Below are positions 24,281 to 33,839 of a stretch of 64,000 bases of DNA, piece after piece (the first letter of the stretch is position 1; every line of letters starts with the position of its first letter). Position numbers and translations under genes: made by a program. This DNA comes from Imbroritus primus (GTDB lineage Bacteria > Pseudomonadota > Gammaproteobacteria > Burkholderiales > Burkholderiaceae). The stretch is from assembly GCF_964332355.1 (NCBI RefSeq), contig NZ_OZ201294.1, positions 254,118-318,117 on the forward strand. The letters run 5' to 3'. Below the pieces are notes generated by a model, which searched no databases, was not told where the DNA came from, and saw only the letters and a list, made by a program, of their open reading frames with translations.

Positions 24281-25216
24281 ATGACCAGCCAGCACATCAA
24301 GATCATCGCCGCCGTCCTGCTGTTCTTCGCTGCCCTCCTGGGTTTCGGCGCGTGGTACGCCGCGCGCGCGCCCAAGCCTGCCGCCAGCGCCGCACCGCAG
24401 ACGGCGAACCAGCACCATGCGGTGGTTGTGACGGTGGAGGCGCTGCCGGCGGGCGTGCCCATTACCGCCAGCCAGTTGAAGCTGGTCGAGTTGCCGATCC
24501 GTCCTGAAGGTTCTTTTGCGCAGGTCACCGAGGTGGTCGGGCGGGCGCCAGTCGTGAGCCTGGGCGTTGGCGTGCCGCTGATCGACGCGCAACTCGCCAC
24601 GGGACTGGCAACACAGGTGGAAGAGGGCCAGCGCGCCGTGGCAGTGAATGTCGATGAAATGATCGGGGTGGGCAATCGCATCGCGCCCGGGGATTTCGTC
24701 GATGTGTTCTTCCTGCTCAAGCGCGATGACCGGGAGATTGCCGGCACGCAGGCGCGTCTGCTGCTTTCCCGCCTACGGGTACTGACGTATGGCCCGCAGT
24801 CCATCAGCCAGGCGGCGTCGCAACCGCCGGACGGCGCGGCAGGGCGGCGCGCCGAGCCTATCCGCACGGCCGTGCTGGCGGTGCCGGTCGATGACGTCAA
24901 CGAACTATTGGTTGCGCAGCAGGCCGGCCATCTGATGCTGGCCTTGCGCAATCCGGCGGATGCGGCCGAGCCCACTGCCGGGCGCTTTGCGCCACCGTCG
25001 CCTGTCCGGACCCCGGTCGCCGGGCAACCGCCGTCGCGCGAGCCACTTGACAGGGCAGCCGCAGGCGTGGCGCTCGTCGGCATGGCCGGCTCGGTTGCCA
25101 CACGCAGCGTCGTGCCGCCGGTCGCACCGGTCGCGCCGGCTGTGCGGCCGACCGGCACCGCACCATCCGCCGCAACGATCGAAGTCATCCGCGCAGGCAA
25201 GCGGAGTGTTGAATGA
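24281..25216 (+). CDS. cpaB: Flp pilus assembly protein CpaB/RcpC
   Basis: The 311-residue inner-membrane-anchored protein has one N-terminal helix (IIAAVLLFFAALLGFGAWY). A SAF/beta-clip domain follows (about 50-115, VEALPAGVPITASQLKLVELP), then the RcpC/CpaB domain (AVAVNVDEMIGVGNRIAPGDFVDVFF). The tail is long and Ala/Pro-rich. It is a periplasmic Tad component that supports the secretin. The ATG at 24281 is preferred to the TTG at 24266, although neither has a strong ribosome site. Its stop overlaps the next start as ATGA. Confidence 0.9.
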   Translation: MTSQHIKIIAAVLLFFAALLGFGAWYAARAPKPAASAAPQTANQHHAVVVTVEALPAGVPITASQLKLVELPIRPEGSFAQVTEVVGRAPVVSLGVGVPLIDAQLATGLATQVEEGQRAVAVNVDEMIGVGNRIAPGDFVDVFFLLKRDDREIAGTQARLLLSRLRVLTYGPQSISQAASQPPDGAAGRRAEPIRTAVLAVPVDDVNELLVAQQAGHLMLALRNPADAAEPTAGRFAPPSPVRTPVAGQPPSREPLDRAAAGVALVGMAGSVATRSVVPPVAPVAPAVRPTGTAPSAATIEVIRAGKRSVE

Positions 25217-26460
25217 CTCGATCTGCCCGACCGTCGTTTCCATGTGAACCCGTCACCATGCTCATGAAAGTTCTACGGCTCATTGCTTGTACTGCCTGCC
25301 TCGTCTCTGCCGCCGCCATGGCGCAGCCCGCCGCCACGGAACGCGCGCCGCAGAACGTCAGCCTGCTCACCGGCGCGCAGCAGACACTGAACCTGGGGCG
25401 GCCGCTAGAACGCGTGGCGATCGGTAATCCCGAAGTCGCGGATGCCTTGCTGCTCAAGAACGGTGGCGTGACGAGCAGCCTGCTGCTGGTCGGCAAGAAG
25501 ACGGGCGATACCAGCGTGATTGTCTGGCCGCGCGGCGGCGCGCCGCTGCAGTATCAGGTGCGCGTAGATGGCGCGGCGCCGATCGCCGCGAGCAACACCG
25601 TACAGGTGGACGTGAAGGTGGTGGAGTTCAGCAAGACCGTGCTGAAAGAAGCCGGATTCAACCTGTTTCTCAGCCGCTCGGGTTTTGCCTTCGGCAGCTT
25701 TGCGCCAGGCAGCCTGCGCAGCTATGAGATGTCCGGCGCGCCGGCTCGCAGACCGTCCCTGTCGGTCGACACGACTTCCCCCATCAGCAGCGCCTTCAAT
25801 CTGGTGGCAGGCATCAGCGGCGGTATCTTCAGCAACCTGAGCCTGCTGGAGGCGAACGGCATGGCACGCGTGCTGGCGGAGCCAACGCTGGTTGCGCTGT
25901 CCGGCCAGAACGCGACCTTCCTCGCGGGCGGCGAGATTCCGATTCCCGTGCCGCAGGCCTTCGGCACCACCACCATCGAATACAAGCAGTTCGGTATTGG
26001 CCTGACAGTGACGCCAACCGTGCTCGGGCCCAACCGGATCGCCCTCAAGGTCGCGCCCGAGGCCAGCGACCTTGATGCAACGCGCGGCATCGTGCTGAAC
26101 GGAGCGTCCGTCCCTGCCATCATCACCCGCCGCGCCGACACCACGGTTGAGCTGGGCGATGGAGAGAGCTTCATCATCGGCGGGCTGGTGAGCCGCAATA
26201 CGCTCTCGAACGTCGACAAGGTGCCGCTGCTGGGCGATCTGCCGATCCTCGGTACGTTTTTCAAGCGTCTCAATTTTCATCAGGAAGACCGCGAGCTGAT
26301 GATCGTGGTGACGCCGCACCTGGTCAAGCCAATCGCGCGCGACGCCCCGGTGATGCGCGCGCTGCCGGGCGACGGCAAGACGACGGCCGAGCCGTGGACG
26401 TGGCGGACCTTCGTCCTCGGCGGGGCCGCGCAGGAAGCCGCCCCGGGATTTTCTCGATAA
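25213..26460 (+). CDS. cpaC: Tad secretin CpaC/RcpA
   Basis: The protein of up to 415 residues is the outer-membrane secretin of the Tad apparatus. It has a signal peptide (LRLIACTACLVSAAAMAQ), an N-terminal pilus/BON-like domain (VSLLTGAQQTLNLGRPLERV) and the secretin C-terminal domain with VPLLGDLPILGTFFKRL near residue 340. The ATG at 25213 overlaps the cpaB stop (ATGA) and suggests coupling. The ATG codons at 25258 and 25264 would give a shorter, more typical signal peptide and may be the true start. Confidence 0.92.
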   Translation: MTRSARPSFPCEPVTMLMKVLRLIACTACLVSAAAMAQPAATERAPQNVSLLTGAQQTLNLGRPLERVAIGNPEVADALLLKNGGVTSSLLLVGKKTGDTSVIVWPRGGAPLQYQVRVDGAAPIAASNTVQVDVKVVEFSKTVLKEAGFNLFLSRSGFAFGSFAPGSLRSYEMSGAPARRPSLSVDTTSPISSAFNLVAGISGGIFSNLSLLEANGMARVLAEPTLVALSGQNATFLAGGEIPIPVPQAFGTTTIEYKQFGIGLTVTPTVLGPNRIALKVAPEASDLDATRGIVLNGASVPAIITRRADTTVELGDGESFIIGGLVSRNTLSNVDKVPLLGDLPILGTFFKRLNFHQEDRELMIVVTPHLVKPIARDAPVMRALPGDGKTTAEPWTWRTFVLGGAAQEAAPGFSR

Positions 26461-26475
26461 GAGGCGCAGTTCCAT

Positions 26476-27687
26476 ATGAAAGTCCCTGCCTTTCTCCTGA
26501 ACACGGCGTCCTCCGAGCTGCGGGCCTGGCTCGGGACGACGCTGCATGATCTCGGCACGCTCGCGGTATGCCCCGGCACGGCGGAGTTTGTCGAACAGGT
26601 CAGCGTGGTCAATCCCCGCGTAGTGTTCCTGTCTTTCATGGATGCCCAGGCCGACGAGTCGGCGCAGCTTGCCGAGCGCCTCCTGGCCCTGTATCCCGAC
26701 CTGCCGCTGATTGCCGTGGGCACGACGCAGGATGCCAGCATGGTGGTGCGCGCCATGCGTTGCGGCGCGCGCGACTTCATCGATATCGGCGGCGCGCCGG
26801 CCGATGCCGTGCAGGCCGTCCGGCGGGTGTCCCACGAGGCGGAAAAAACCGAGCCCGGACGCAGTGGCCGCGTGACCGCGATCATCGGCGCGCGCGTGGG
26901 CGTGGGCACCACCACGCTGGCGATCAACCTCGCGGTGCACATGCGCCGCCAGCTGCGTCGCCAGGGCGATGACGAACTGCTGCTCATGGACATGGGGTTG
27001 CCGGCGCGCGACGGTTCTTTGGACATGAATCTGTCGCCCAATTTCAGTTTCGCCGATGCCGTGCGCAATGTGCGGCGTTTCGACAAGGTGTTTGCGCAGA
27101 CCGCGCTGGCACGGCATGGCAGCGGTGTCGCCGTGCTGCCGCTGCCAGCCGCGCTGGCCGACATGAAGGACGTGTCCTATGCGGAGGCGCTCGGGCTGAT
27201 GAATCGCCTGCGCAGCTTCTTCGAGCGGCAGATTGTCGATCTGGGCGGATTCAATAATATGGATTTCACGGCCCACCTGCTCAAGGCAGCCGATGAAGTC
27301 CTGCTCGTGGCGGACCAGAGCGTGGGCGCCATCGTTTCCGCGGCGGAGCTGTTGCAGGAGCTCAAGAAGCGGGAAGTTGAAACCAACGGGATTCACCTTG
27401 TCATCTCGAAATATGACGCGCGGCTGGGCGTCGATGCCGCGGCAATTGCCGAGCGGCTGGAGCTGCGCTCCGTTCTTACCGTTCCCGACCGGCGCGAAGC
27501 GTTGACGCTTTCGGCTAACCAGGGCGCGGTGCTGGCGGAACAGGCGCCGGCCGATCCGTATGTCCGGGCCCTGAATCCCCTGTGTGCGGCGCTTGGCTAT
27601 CGCATGGCGGAAACACGGGAAGGACTGAAGGCCAAACTGTCGCGCCATCTGCCCAACCTGCTGCGCCAATCCTTCTCCGGAAACTGA
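26476..27687 (+). CDS. cpaE: Pilus assembly protein CpaE/TadZ (ParA/MinD-like)
   Basis: The 403-residue protein has an N-terminal receiver-like domain (about 1-125) without the full acidic pocket. A ParA/MinD-type ATPase domain starts near residue 130 with a deviant Walker A (GARVGVGTTTLA), in which the usual signature Lys positions are replaced by Arg and Thr. TadZ proteins place the Tad machine at the cell pole. It is followed after three bases by cpaF. Confidence 0.9.
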   Translation: MKVPAFLLNTASSELRAWLGTTLHDLGTLAVCPGTAEFVEQVSVVNPRVVFLSFMDAQADESAQLAERLLALYPDLPLIAVGTTQDASMVVRAMRCGARDFIDIGGAPADAVQAVRRVSHEAEKTEPGRSGRVTAIIGARVGVGTTTLAINLAVHMRRQLRRQGDDELLLMDMGLPARDGSLDMNLSPNFSFADAVRNVRRFDKVFAQTALARHGSGVAVLPLPAALADMKDVSYAEALGLMNRLRSFFERQIVDLGGFNNMDFTAHLLKAADEVLLVADQSVGAIVSAAELLQELKKREVETNGIHLVISKYDARLGVDAAAIAERLELRSVLTVPDRREALTLSANQGAVLAEQAPADPYVRALNPLCAALGYRMAETREGLKAKLSRHLPNLLRQSFSGN

Positions 27688-27690
27688 TGT

Positions 27691-29013
27691 ATGAATCCGC
27701 CCATTGAATTTGCCGACCAGGGCCCGCCCTCCACATCCTTTGCGGCGACGCAGGAATTCCAGGACATCAAGGAGTCCGCGCACGAGCACCTGCTGACACG
27801 CGTGGAAGAGCTCGGGGCCGAGTTTGGACGCTGGTCCGCCGCTGCCATCAAGCGTTTCGTCGACCTTGAGGTGGAAGGCTATATCCGCCTCAAGCGCATT
27901 CCGGTGAACGAGGCGGAGATCCGCCAGGTCGCCGAAGCGCTGACCAAGGAGCTGGCGGGTTTCGGCCCGATCGAGGACCTGCTGAACGATGCGGCGGTCG
28001 AGGACATTCTTGTCAATGGCCATCTCGACGTGTACGTGTCGCGCTTCGGGCGACTCGAGCGCATGCCCGTGCGCTTTACCGATCAAGGCCACCTGCTACG
28101 TATCGTGCGCCGCATCCTGGCACCGATCGGCCGGCGGCTCGACGAATCGAACCCGATGGTCGATGCGCGCCTGCCGGACGGCGGCCGCATCAACGTCATC
28201 ATTCCGCCGCTGGCCTTGCAGGGTCCCATCGTCTCGATCCGCAAGTTCCGCAAGGATCCACTGCGGCCAGAAGACCTGCTTTCGCTTGGCACCATGAATG
28301 CCGAGATTGCCGAGTTGCTCGAGGCGGCGGTCAAGGCGCGCTGCAATATCCTCGTCAGCGGCGGCACCAGTTCGGGCAAGACGTCCCTGCTCAACGCCCT
28401 GGCCACGCACGTGCCGGACACGGAGCGCGTCATCACCATCGAAGACACCGCCGAGCTGTCGCTCAACCATCCCCATGTGGTGCGTCTCGAAAGCCGGCCT
28501 GGCGGCTTCGAGGGCACGGGCGTCGTGTCGATCCGCGACCTGCTGCGCAACAGCCTGCGCATGCGGCCGGACCGCATCATCGTCGGCGAAGTGCGCGGCG
28601 GCGAGGTGCTGGAAATGCTGCAGGCCATGAGCACAGGGCACGACGGCTCGATGGGCACGATCCACGCCAGTTCGCCGCGCGAATGCCTGTACCGGCTGGA
28701 AATGCTGGCCGGCTTCGCCGGTTTCCAGGGCAGCGAGGTCAGCCTGCGCCGGCAGATCGCCAACGCCATCGATTTCATCGTACAGATCGGCCGCCTGTCG
28801 AGCGGCAAGCGCCGCATCCTGTCGGTCACCGAGATCACTGGCTTGGGCGACAACATCGTGTCGATGCAGGAACTGTATCGCTACGAACCGCTCATCAATG
28901 CCGATGGCGAGGAGATGGACCGCTGGACATCGCTCGGCATCAAGCCGCATTCGCCCAAGCTGGCGCGCATGCGTCCCACCACCTCCATGTTCGATACGCG
29001 CTTCGATGTCTAG
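27691..29013 (+). CDS. cpaF: Tad secretion ATPase CpaF/TadA
   Basis: The 440-residue hexameric traffic ATPase powers Flp assembly. It has Walker A GGTSSGKTSL (about 228-237), an Asp box ITIEDTAEL, Walker B RPDRIIVGEVRGGE (about 290-303) and a His box GSMGTIHASS. Length and order match TadA. The end of the gene overlaps the tadB start by eight bases. Confidence 0.96.
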   Translation: MNPPIEFADQGPPSTSFAATQEFQDIKESAHEHLLTRVEELGAEFGRWSAAAIKRFVDLEVEGYIRLKRIPVNEAEIRQVAEALTKELAGFGPIEDLLNDAAVEDILVNGHLDVYVSRFGRLERMPVRFTDQGHLLRIVRRILAPIGRRLDESNPMVDARLPDGGRINVIIPPLALQGPIVSIRKFRKDPLRPEDLLSLGTMNAEIAELLEAAVKARCNILVSGGTSSGKTSLLNALATHVPDTERVITIEDTAELSLNHPHVVRLESRPGGFEGTGVVSIRDLLRNSLRMRPDRIIVGEVRGGEVLEMLQAMSTGHDGSMGTIHASSPRECLYRLEMLAGFAGFQGSEVSLRRQIANAIDFIVQIGRLSSGKRRILSVTEITGLGDNIVSMQELYRYEPLINADGEEMDRWTSLGIKPHSPKLARMRPTTSMFDTRFDV

Positions 29014-29929
29014 TATCGCCATGCTCCTCTTCGGCGGCGTGCTGTTCCTCTCCGGTGCGGCACTGTGGCTGTTGGCGGTGGCGCGCACGCGCATGGCGCG
29101 CGAGCAGGCCAGCGCCTTCATCGACGAGCAGGCGCGCGCCGTGCAGGCGCGTTATACAGAGACGCCGGTACCGCAGCGCAAGGCCGTGCCGGACATCATG
29201 CGCGCCTGGCACGATCTGCTGGCCCGCGCGGACATCGTGCCGGGACGGCGCTTCTACCTGCTGAGCGCCGCGCCGCTCGCGCTGGTGATCTTGCTCGCAT
29301 GGTGGATGGGCGGCGGACTGGCGGCAGTGGTGACGCTGCTGCTCGGATTGCTGATTGCGCTGTTCTGGATCTGGAAGCGCGCCGACCGTAGCGGCGTACG
29401 CCTGCGGCTGCAGCTTCCGACCTTTCTCGATGGCGTGCTGCGCATGATCACCATCGGCAGCAGCATCCCCGCCGCCTTCCAGAGTGCCGCCACTGCGACC
29501 GAAGCGCCGCTGCGCACCTGCCTGGCAAAGGTCGTCCAGTTGCAGCGCGCCGGCACCGACCTGGACCAGGCCATGTTCCAGATTGCGCGCCAGTACCGCA
29601 TTGAGGAACTGGTACTGCTGGCGGCCGTGCTGCGCATGTCGCAGCGCTATGGCGGCCGCGCCGACATCGTCATGGAACGTACCGCCGCCTTCATGCGCGA
29701 TCGCGAACAGGCGCAGCGCGACCTGCTCGCGCTCTCGTCGGAAACCCGCCTGTCGGCCTGGGTGCTGGGCCTGCTGCCGGTCATCCTGTGCGGCTTTATC
29801 ATCCTTTCCAATCCCGGCTACGTGTTCTCGATGTGGGCCGATCCCACCGGACGCACGCTACTCTGTGGCGCAGTCGGTTTGCAGGTGCTGGGAGCGGCGC
29901 TGCTCTATCGTCTCAGCAGGGCGGTGTGA
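29006..29929 (+). CDS. tadB: Tad inner-membrane platform protein TadB
   Basis: The 307-residue protein has an N-terminal helix, a cytoplasmic T2SSF domain (LRLQLPTFLDGVLRMITIG ... ERTAAFMRDREQAQRDL) and C-terminal membrane helices. TadB and TadC form the platform on which CpaF acts. The ATG at 29006 lies within the last codons of cpaF; longer frames read through cpaF and were rejected. It is followed by tadC after two bases. Confidence 0.92.
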   Translation: MSSIAMLLFGGVLFLSGAALWLLAVARTRMAREQASAFIDEQARAVQARYTETPVPQRKAVPDIMRAWHDLLARADIVPGRRFYLLSAAPLALVILLAWWMGGGLAAVVTLLLGLLIALFWIWKRADRSGVRLRLQLPTFLDGVLRMITIGSSIPAAFQSAATATEAPLRTCLAKVVQLQRAGTDLDQAMFQIARQYRIEELVLLAAVLRMSQRYGGRADIVMERTAAFMRDREQAQRDLLALSSETRLSAWVLGLLPVILCGFIILSNPGYVFSMWADPTGRTLLCGAVGLQVLGAALLYRLSRAV

Positions 29930-29931
29930 CC

Positions 29932-30876
29932 ATGAGTGCGACGCTTGCCTGGTTGAGCCTGATTTTCCTGAGCGCCGCGGGTGGCCTGCTGCTGGGCATG
30001 TGGCTCGTGCCCATCCTGCGCAGGCGACGTGTGGCACGCACGCTCGACAGCGCCCTGGCGCGCCAGGGCGGCGCGGAAGCAGACATGCCGCAGCGCGCGC
30101 AGACCCTTAACCAATCGGTCTCACGTCTTGGGGAACGGTTGGGTGAGCGGGTCGGCGCGCACTGGATCGATAGCCGCATCGGGCATCACCTGGTGACCGC
30201 GGAGGATGTGCAGCTGCTGCACAGCGCCGGCTTCTACGGGCCCCGCCCTCGCGCTACCTTTGCTGCCATCCGCGCATTGTTGCCGTTGCTGCTGATGATG
30301 CTGGCGCTGCTGTTCGAGGCAGGGTCCGGGCAGCGGCTGTTGCTGGCATTCAGCGGCTTCGCCGTTGGCTTTCTGCTGCCCAAGTGGCTGTTGCGCCAGC
30401 GCGTGGTGCGGCGCACGCGTGCGGTGGAAGAGGAATTGCCGATCCTGGTGGATCTGCTGCGCCTGCTGCAGGGCGTGGGTCTCAGCATCGACCAGAGCTT
30501 GCAGGTGATCGCCACCGAGTTCAGCCCGATGCTGCGCGTGCTGGGGCCGGAACTGACGCGCGCCAACCAGCAATTCGCGAGTGGCCGTACGCGCGAGGCA
30601 ACTCTGCAGCGCCTGGCAGCATTGTTCGCAGACGAGGACCTGAAAAGCCTCATGCAGATGCTGATGCAGGTCGACAAGTTTGGCGGCGCGGTCCAGGAGC
30701 CGCTGCGGCTGTTCGGCACGCGGCTTCAGGAAACGCGGCGCGCGCGGCTGAAAGACCGTGTCGGGAAGCTGACCGTCAAGATGACCCTGGTGATGATTGT
30801 GACGCTGCTGCCGGCCATCCTGATCGTCACTGCTGGCCCTGGTTTCCTGAGCGTGCTGCGGGCGCTGGGAGGATAG
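29932..30876 (+). CDS. tadC: Tad inner-membrane platform protein TadC
   Basis: The 314-residue protein has an N-terminal helix (LIFLSAAGGLLLGMWLVPIL), mid-sequence hydrophobic segments, and a T2SSF domain (EELPILVDLLRLLQGVGLS ... FGTRLQETRRARL) with a final membrane helix. It is the partner of TadB. The ATG at 29932 follows the tadB stop directly. Confidence 0.92.
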   Translation: MSATLAWLSLIFLSAAGGLLLGMWLVPILRRRRVARTLDSALARQGGAEADMPQRAQTLNQSVSRLGERLGERVGAHWIDSRIGHHLVTAEDVQLLHSAGFYGPRPRATFAAIRALLPLLLMMLALLFEAGSGQRLLLAFSGFAVGFLLPKWLLRQRVVRRTRAVEEELPILVDLLRLLQGVGLSIDQSLQVIATEFSPMLRVLGPELTRANQQFASGRTREATLQRLAALFADEDLKSLMQMLMQVDKFGGAVQEPLRLFGTRLQETRRARLKDRVGKLTVKMTLVMIVTLLPAILIVTAGPGFLSVLRALGG

Positions 30877-30880
30877 CGGG

Positions 30881-31747
30881 ATGAAAGTGCGGAGAATGAC
30901 CATGACGACACCCTGGCTGGGAACCGCATGCCTGGCGCTGCTGCTGGGCGGCTGCGGCAGCCTGCTGACGACCAATGACCTGCAGAGCCGCCAGGCCGAC
31001 GCCGAAATCGAGATGGCCAAGCGCCGCCTGGCGAGCGAGCGTGCCGAGATCGACAACCCGGCGATGTACCGCGCGTTGATCGAGAAGATGCAGACCGAAG
31101 GCCTGTACTTTGCCTCGCTGGCCCATATCGATGCCTATGAGCAGCGCTTTGGCATGACCGACGAACTGGCCCTGCGGCGCGCCGATGCGCAGCGTGCGAC
31201 GGGCCAGGATGCCCTGGCGGACGCCGGCTACCGCAAGTTGCTGGCCTCGCCGGTGGCGGCGCAGGCGTGGCACGGGCTTGGACTGCTGGCCGGCGGCAAC
31301 GGTCGTTTCCCCGAAGCCATCACGGCGTTGCGTGAAGCCGCCCAGCGCGATCCGACCAATGCGTTGATGTCCAGTGACCTCGGTTATGCGCTGATGCGCA
31401 GCGGCGCGGTCGAAGCGGCGCGTGTGCCGGTGCTGCGTGCCGGAGAACTGGCGCCGCAGAATCGCAACGTCCTGAGCAATATCGCACTGTATCTGCTGGC
31501 CAGCGGTGACGCGCCGCGCGCCGAGGCCATGATGCAGCAGCTCGCCTTTCCCGAGACCACACAGCAGGCCGTGCGCCGCGATGCGCTGGCGATCCGGCTG
31601 GCCGGGCAACGTGCACCCGCTGCATCGGCCGTCCCGGATGGCGGCGGCAAGGCACCGGCCGTGTCCGGCCCGGGCGTGGCCGGCAAGCAGCAGGGTCGCG
31701 TGCTGGAGCGGTTCGCCGCCGGCATGCCGCATGCACAGCCCCAGTAA
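30881..31747 (+). CDS. tadD: Tad pilotin-like TPR lipoprotein TadD
   Basis: The 288-residue protein has a lipoprotein signal with lipobox LLLGGC (Cys25, first ATG), then tetratricopeptide repeats (about 90-240, such as AWHGLGLLAGGNGRFPEAITALREA). TadD is the outer-membrane lipoprotein needed for secretin stability. Two in-frame starts (30881 and 30899) are possible. The C-terminal 40 residues are Gly/Pro-rich and likely disordered. Confidence 0.88.
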   Translation: MKVRRMTMTTPWLGTACLALLLGGCGSLLTTNDLQSRQADAEIEMAKRRLASERAEIDNPAMYRALIEKMQTEGLYFASLAHIDAYEQRFGMTDELALRRADAQRATGQDALADAGYRKLLASPVAAQAWHGLGLLAGGNGRFPEAITALREAAQRDPTNALMSSDLGYALMRSGAVEAARVPVLRAGELAPQNRNVLSNIALYLLASGDAPRAEAMMQQLAFPETTQQAVRRDALAIRLAGQRAPAASAVPDGGGKAPAVSGPGVAGKQQGRVLERFAAGMPHAQPQ

Positions 31748-31770
31748 CCGAACGGCATGGAGATCATCCG

Positions 31771-32097
31771 ATGGCATATCTATCCTACCCATCTTTCCTG
31801 CGGCGCCAGGCTTGCAGCATCCTGCTGGCGGGGCTTGCCACCCTCTGCGTGCCTGTGGCCGCGTGGGCCGAGCAGGCCTTGACGCCGCCCGTGGGCGAGA
31901 CCACGCGCGCCGCGCTGGCCGTCCAGCGCAACGGCACCCAGGCCGGCCAGCCGGTGCAGGTCAGTGGCGAACAGGCGGCACTCAGCCGCAAACGTTATCT
32001 CGACAGCTTCTCGCATCCGATTCCGCCGACCTTCCAGTCGACCGCCGCGGGTGCGGGCGGCATGCCCAATTCCAGCCAGGGCAACGCGCGGCGATGA
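31771..32097 (+). CDS. DUF3613 domain protein of the Tad locus
   Basis: The 108-residue exported protein has a signal peptide ending near AAWAEQ. A short domain with VGETTRAALAVQRNG and the conserved RKRYLDSFSHPIP follows, as in the DUF3613 family, which occurs almost only in Tad loci of beta- and gammaproteobacteria. Function is unknown. Its stop overlaps the tadG start as ATGA. Confidence 0.82.
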   Translation: MAYLSYPSFLRRQACSILLAGLATLCVPVAAWAEQALTPPVGETTRAALAVQRNGTQAGQPVQVSGEQAALSRKRYLDSFSHPIPPTFQSTAAGAGGMPNSSQGNARR

Positions 32098-33809
32098 GAT
32101 TCCAGGGCCGACCCCTTCGTGCGGTTCGGCGTACCGCCCAGCGCGGCGCGACGGCCGTGATGGCGGCGCTCGTGACCAGTACGGTGGCCCTCACGGCCCT
32201 GGTGTCGGTGGATGTCGGCTACCTGTTTTTCCAGCAGCGCAAGCTCCAGAATATTGCAGACATGGCGGCCATGGCCGCCGTACAGAGTATCCCCGGCCGT
32301 GTGAGTGTGGCTGCGGCCAGCGCCGCCGCCAACGGGTTCGTGGCGGCCGGCGCGGCGGATCGTGTCACGCCGACCGCAGGCTACTGGGATCCTGCACTGA
32401 CGCCGACGGCGCCGCACTTCAGCAGCATCGTTCCCGCCACCGCGGTGGCCAACGCCGTGCAAGTCGAGGCGCGGAAGGAAAACGGCACGTTCTTCGCCGG
32501 CGTGATCGCCGCGCTGAGTGGCAACAGCCGGCCGCTCCTGCACGCCACGGCGATTGCCCGCGTGGATACCACCCTCGGCTTTTCGCTCGGAACCGGCGTA
32601 GCGCGTCTTTCCGATGCGGGGCCGTTGAACCGCACGCTGTCAGCCTTGCTGGGCACGACAGTTAATCTCGATCTGGCGTCGTACCAGGGTCTCGCGGACA
32701 GCGCGATCAGGCTCGGCGACCTGATGACCGAACTGGGGGTAGGCACGGTCGATGACCTGATCAACCTGGACGCCCGATTGCCACGCCTGCTCGATGCCGC
32801 GCTGACGGTTGCCGCGCGGGAGAATCTGCTGCGCGGCTCGCTGGCCACGGCCGGTGCGGCGTCAGCCCTGGCTGGAGGCGTGCGCGACCTCGCGGTGCGC
32901 GTTGCCACCAACGCGGGCGACAGCGCCGCCAGCGTCCTGTCGATTGCTGCGCTGCTCGGTAACAAGGAGTCGGCTGCCGATGCCGCCATCAATCTGCTCG
33001 ATCTGCTCACCACCGCGGCGCAGGTCGCGAATGCGAGGGCCGGTATCCAGATCGACAACCTGGGTATCGACCTGGGGCCGCTGGCCTCGGTAATGGTCAG
33101 CACCCGCATTGTCACGCCGCCGGTGATGGCCATCGGTCCAGCGGGCAAGGTCCAGATCGGGCCACGCGCCGGTCAATGGTATGCCGTTGCGCACTCCGCC
33201 GCGGCACGCGTGCGACTGGTGATCAAGGTGCTCAACGTCGGAGTTGCGGGCGTCACGCTACCCGTCGAGATCGAGGTCGCACCGGGCACGGCCTGGGCGG
33301 CGGATGCGCAGTGTGCGGTGCCGCGTACCAACTCAAGCGTCAGTATCGGCGTCGATACCGGGATTGCCACGGCCTGTATCGCACAACTGCCGGCCATCGG
33401 CACGACCTACACATGTTCGGCGCTGCCCAAGGCACGTATCCTCACTTTGCTGATCGCTGGCATTGACGCCAAGATCAGTTTGCCGTTGACTGCCACGACG
33501 CAGACCGTCACGTTCTCCGGCAGCGAAATTGGCACGACCAAGACCGTTGGTACGAACGGCGTTGGTCAGGCGCTGGCGAATGCGCTGTTCGGGTCGGGTT
33601 CGGTCGCGCTCGACGTCGTCGCGCTGGGTATTCCGCTGCCGCTAGTGGGCGATGTGATCGGCACGGTGCTGCGCCCGGCGCTGTATCCCGTCCTGCTGGC
33701 GCTCGATCCGATCCTGCAGCCCGTGCTGGCGCTGCTGGGCGTGCAGATTGGCATCAGCGATGTGAAGCTGGAGTCCATCTCCTGCAACCGGCCGGTGCTG
33801 GTGTTCTGA
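32094..33809 (+). CDS. tadG: TadG-family pilus assembly protein
   Basis: The 571-residue protein has the TadG N-terminal signature QRGATAVMAALVTSTVALTA (a TadE/Flp-like helix) and QQRKLQNIADMAAMAAVQ, followed by a large exported domain. It is the biggest Tad component and is thought to anchor or modify the pilus at the surface. I chose the ATG at 32094, which overlaps the DUF3613 stop; longer frames read through the two upstream genes. Confidence 0.88.
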   Translation: MRFQGRPLRAVRRTAQRGATAVMAALVTSTVALTALVSVDVGYLFFQQRKLQNIADMAAMAAVQSIPGRVSVAAASAAANGFVAAGAADRVTPTAGYWDPALTPTAPHFSSIVPATAVANAVQVEARKENGTFFAGVIAALSGNSRPLLHATAIARVDTTLGFSLGTGVARLSDAGPLNRTLSALLGTTVNLDLASYQGLADSAIRLGDLMTELGVGTVDDLINLDARLPRLLDAALTVAARENLLRGSLATAGAASALAGGVRDLAVRVATNAGDSAASVLSIAALLGNKESAADAAINLLDLLTTAAQVANARAGIQIDNLGIDLGPLASVMVSTRIVTPPVMAIGPAGKVQIGPRAGQWYAVAHSAAARVRLVIKVLNVGVAGVTLPVEIEVAPGTAWAADAQCAVPRTNSSVSIGVDTGIATACIAQLPAIGTTYTCSALPKARILTLLIAGIDAKISLPLTATTQTVTFSGSEIGTTKTVGTNGVGQALANALFGSGSVALDVVALGIPLPLVGDVIGTVLRPALYPVLLALDPILQPVLALLGVQIGISDVKLESISCNRPVLVF

Positions 33810-33839
33810 GAACCGTTTTATTGATGATGTTGAAAGGAC

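Noticed and set aside
31581..32093. N-terminal extension of tadG through the upstream genes
   Set aside because: It would overlap tadD and DUF3613 completely. The ATG at 32094 has the usual ATGA overlap and TadG N-terminus.
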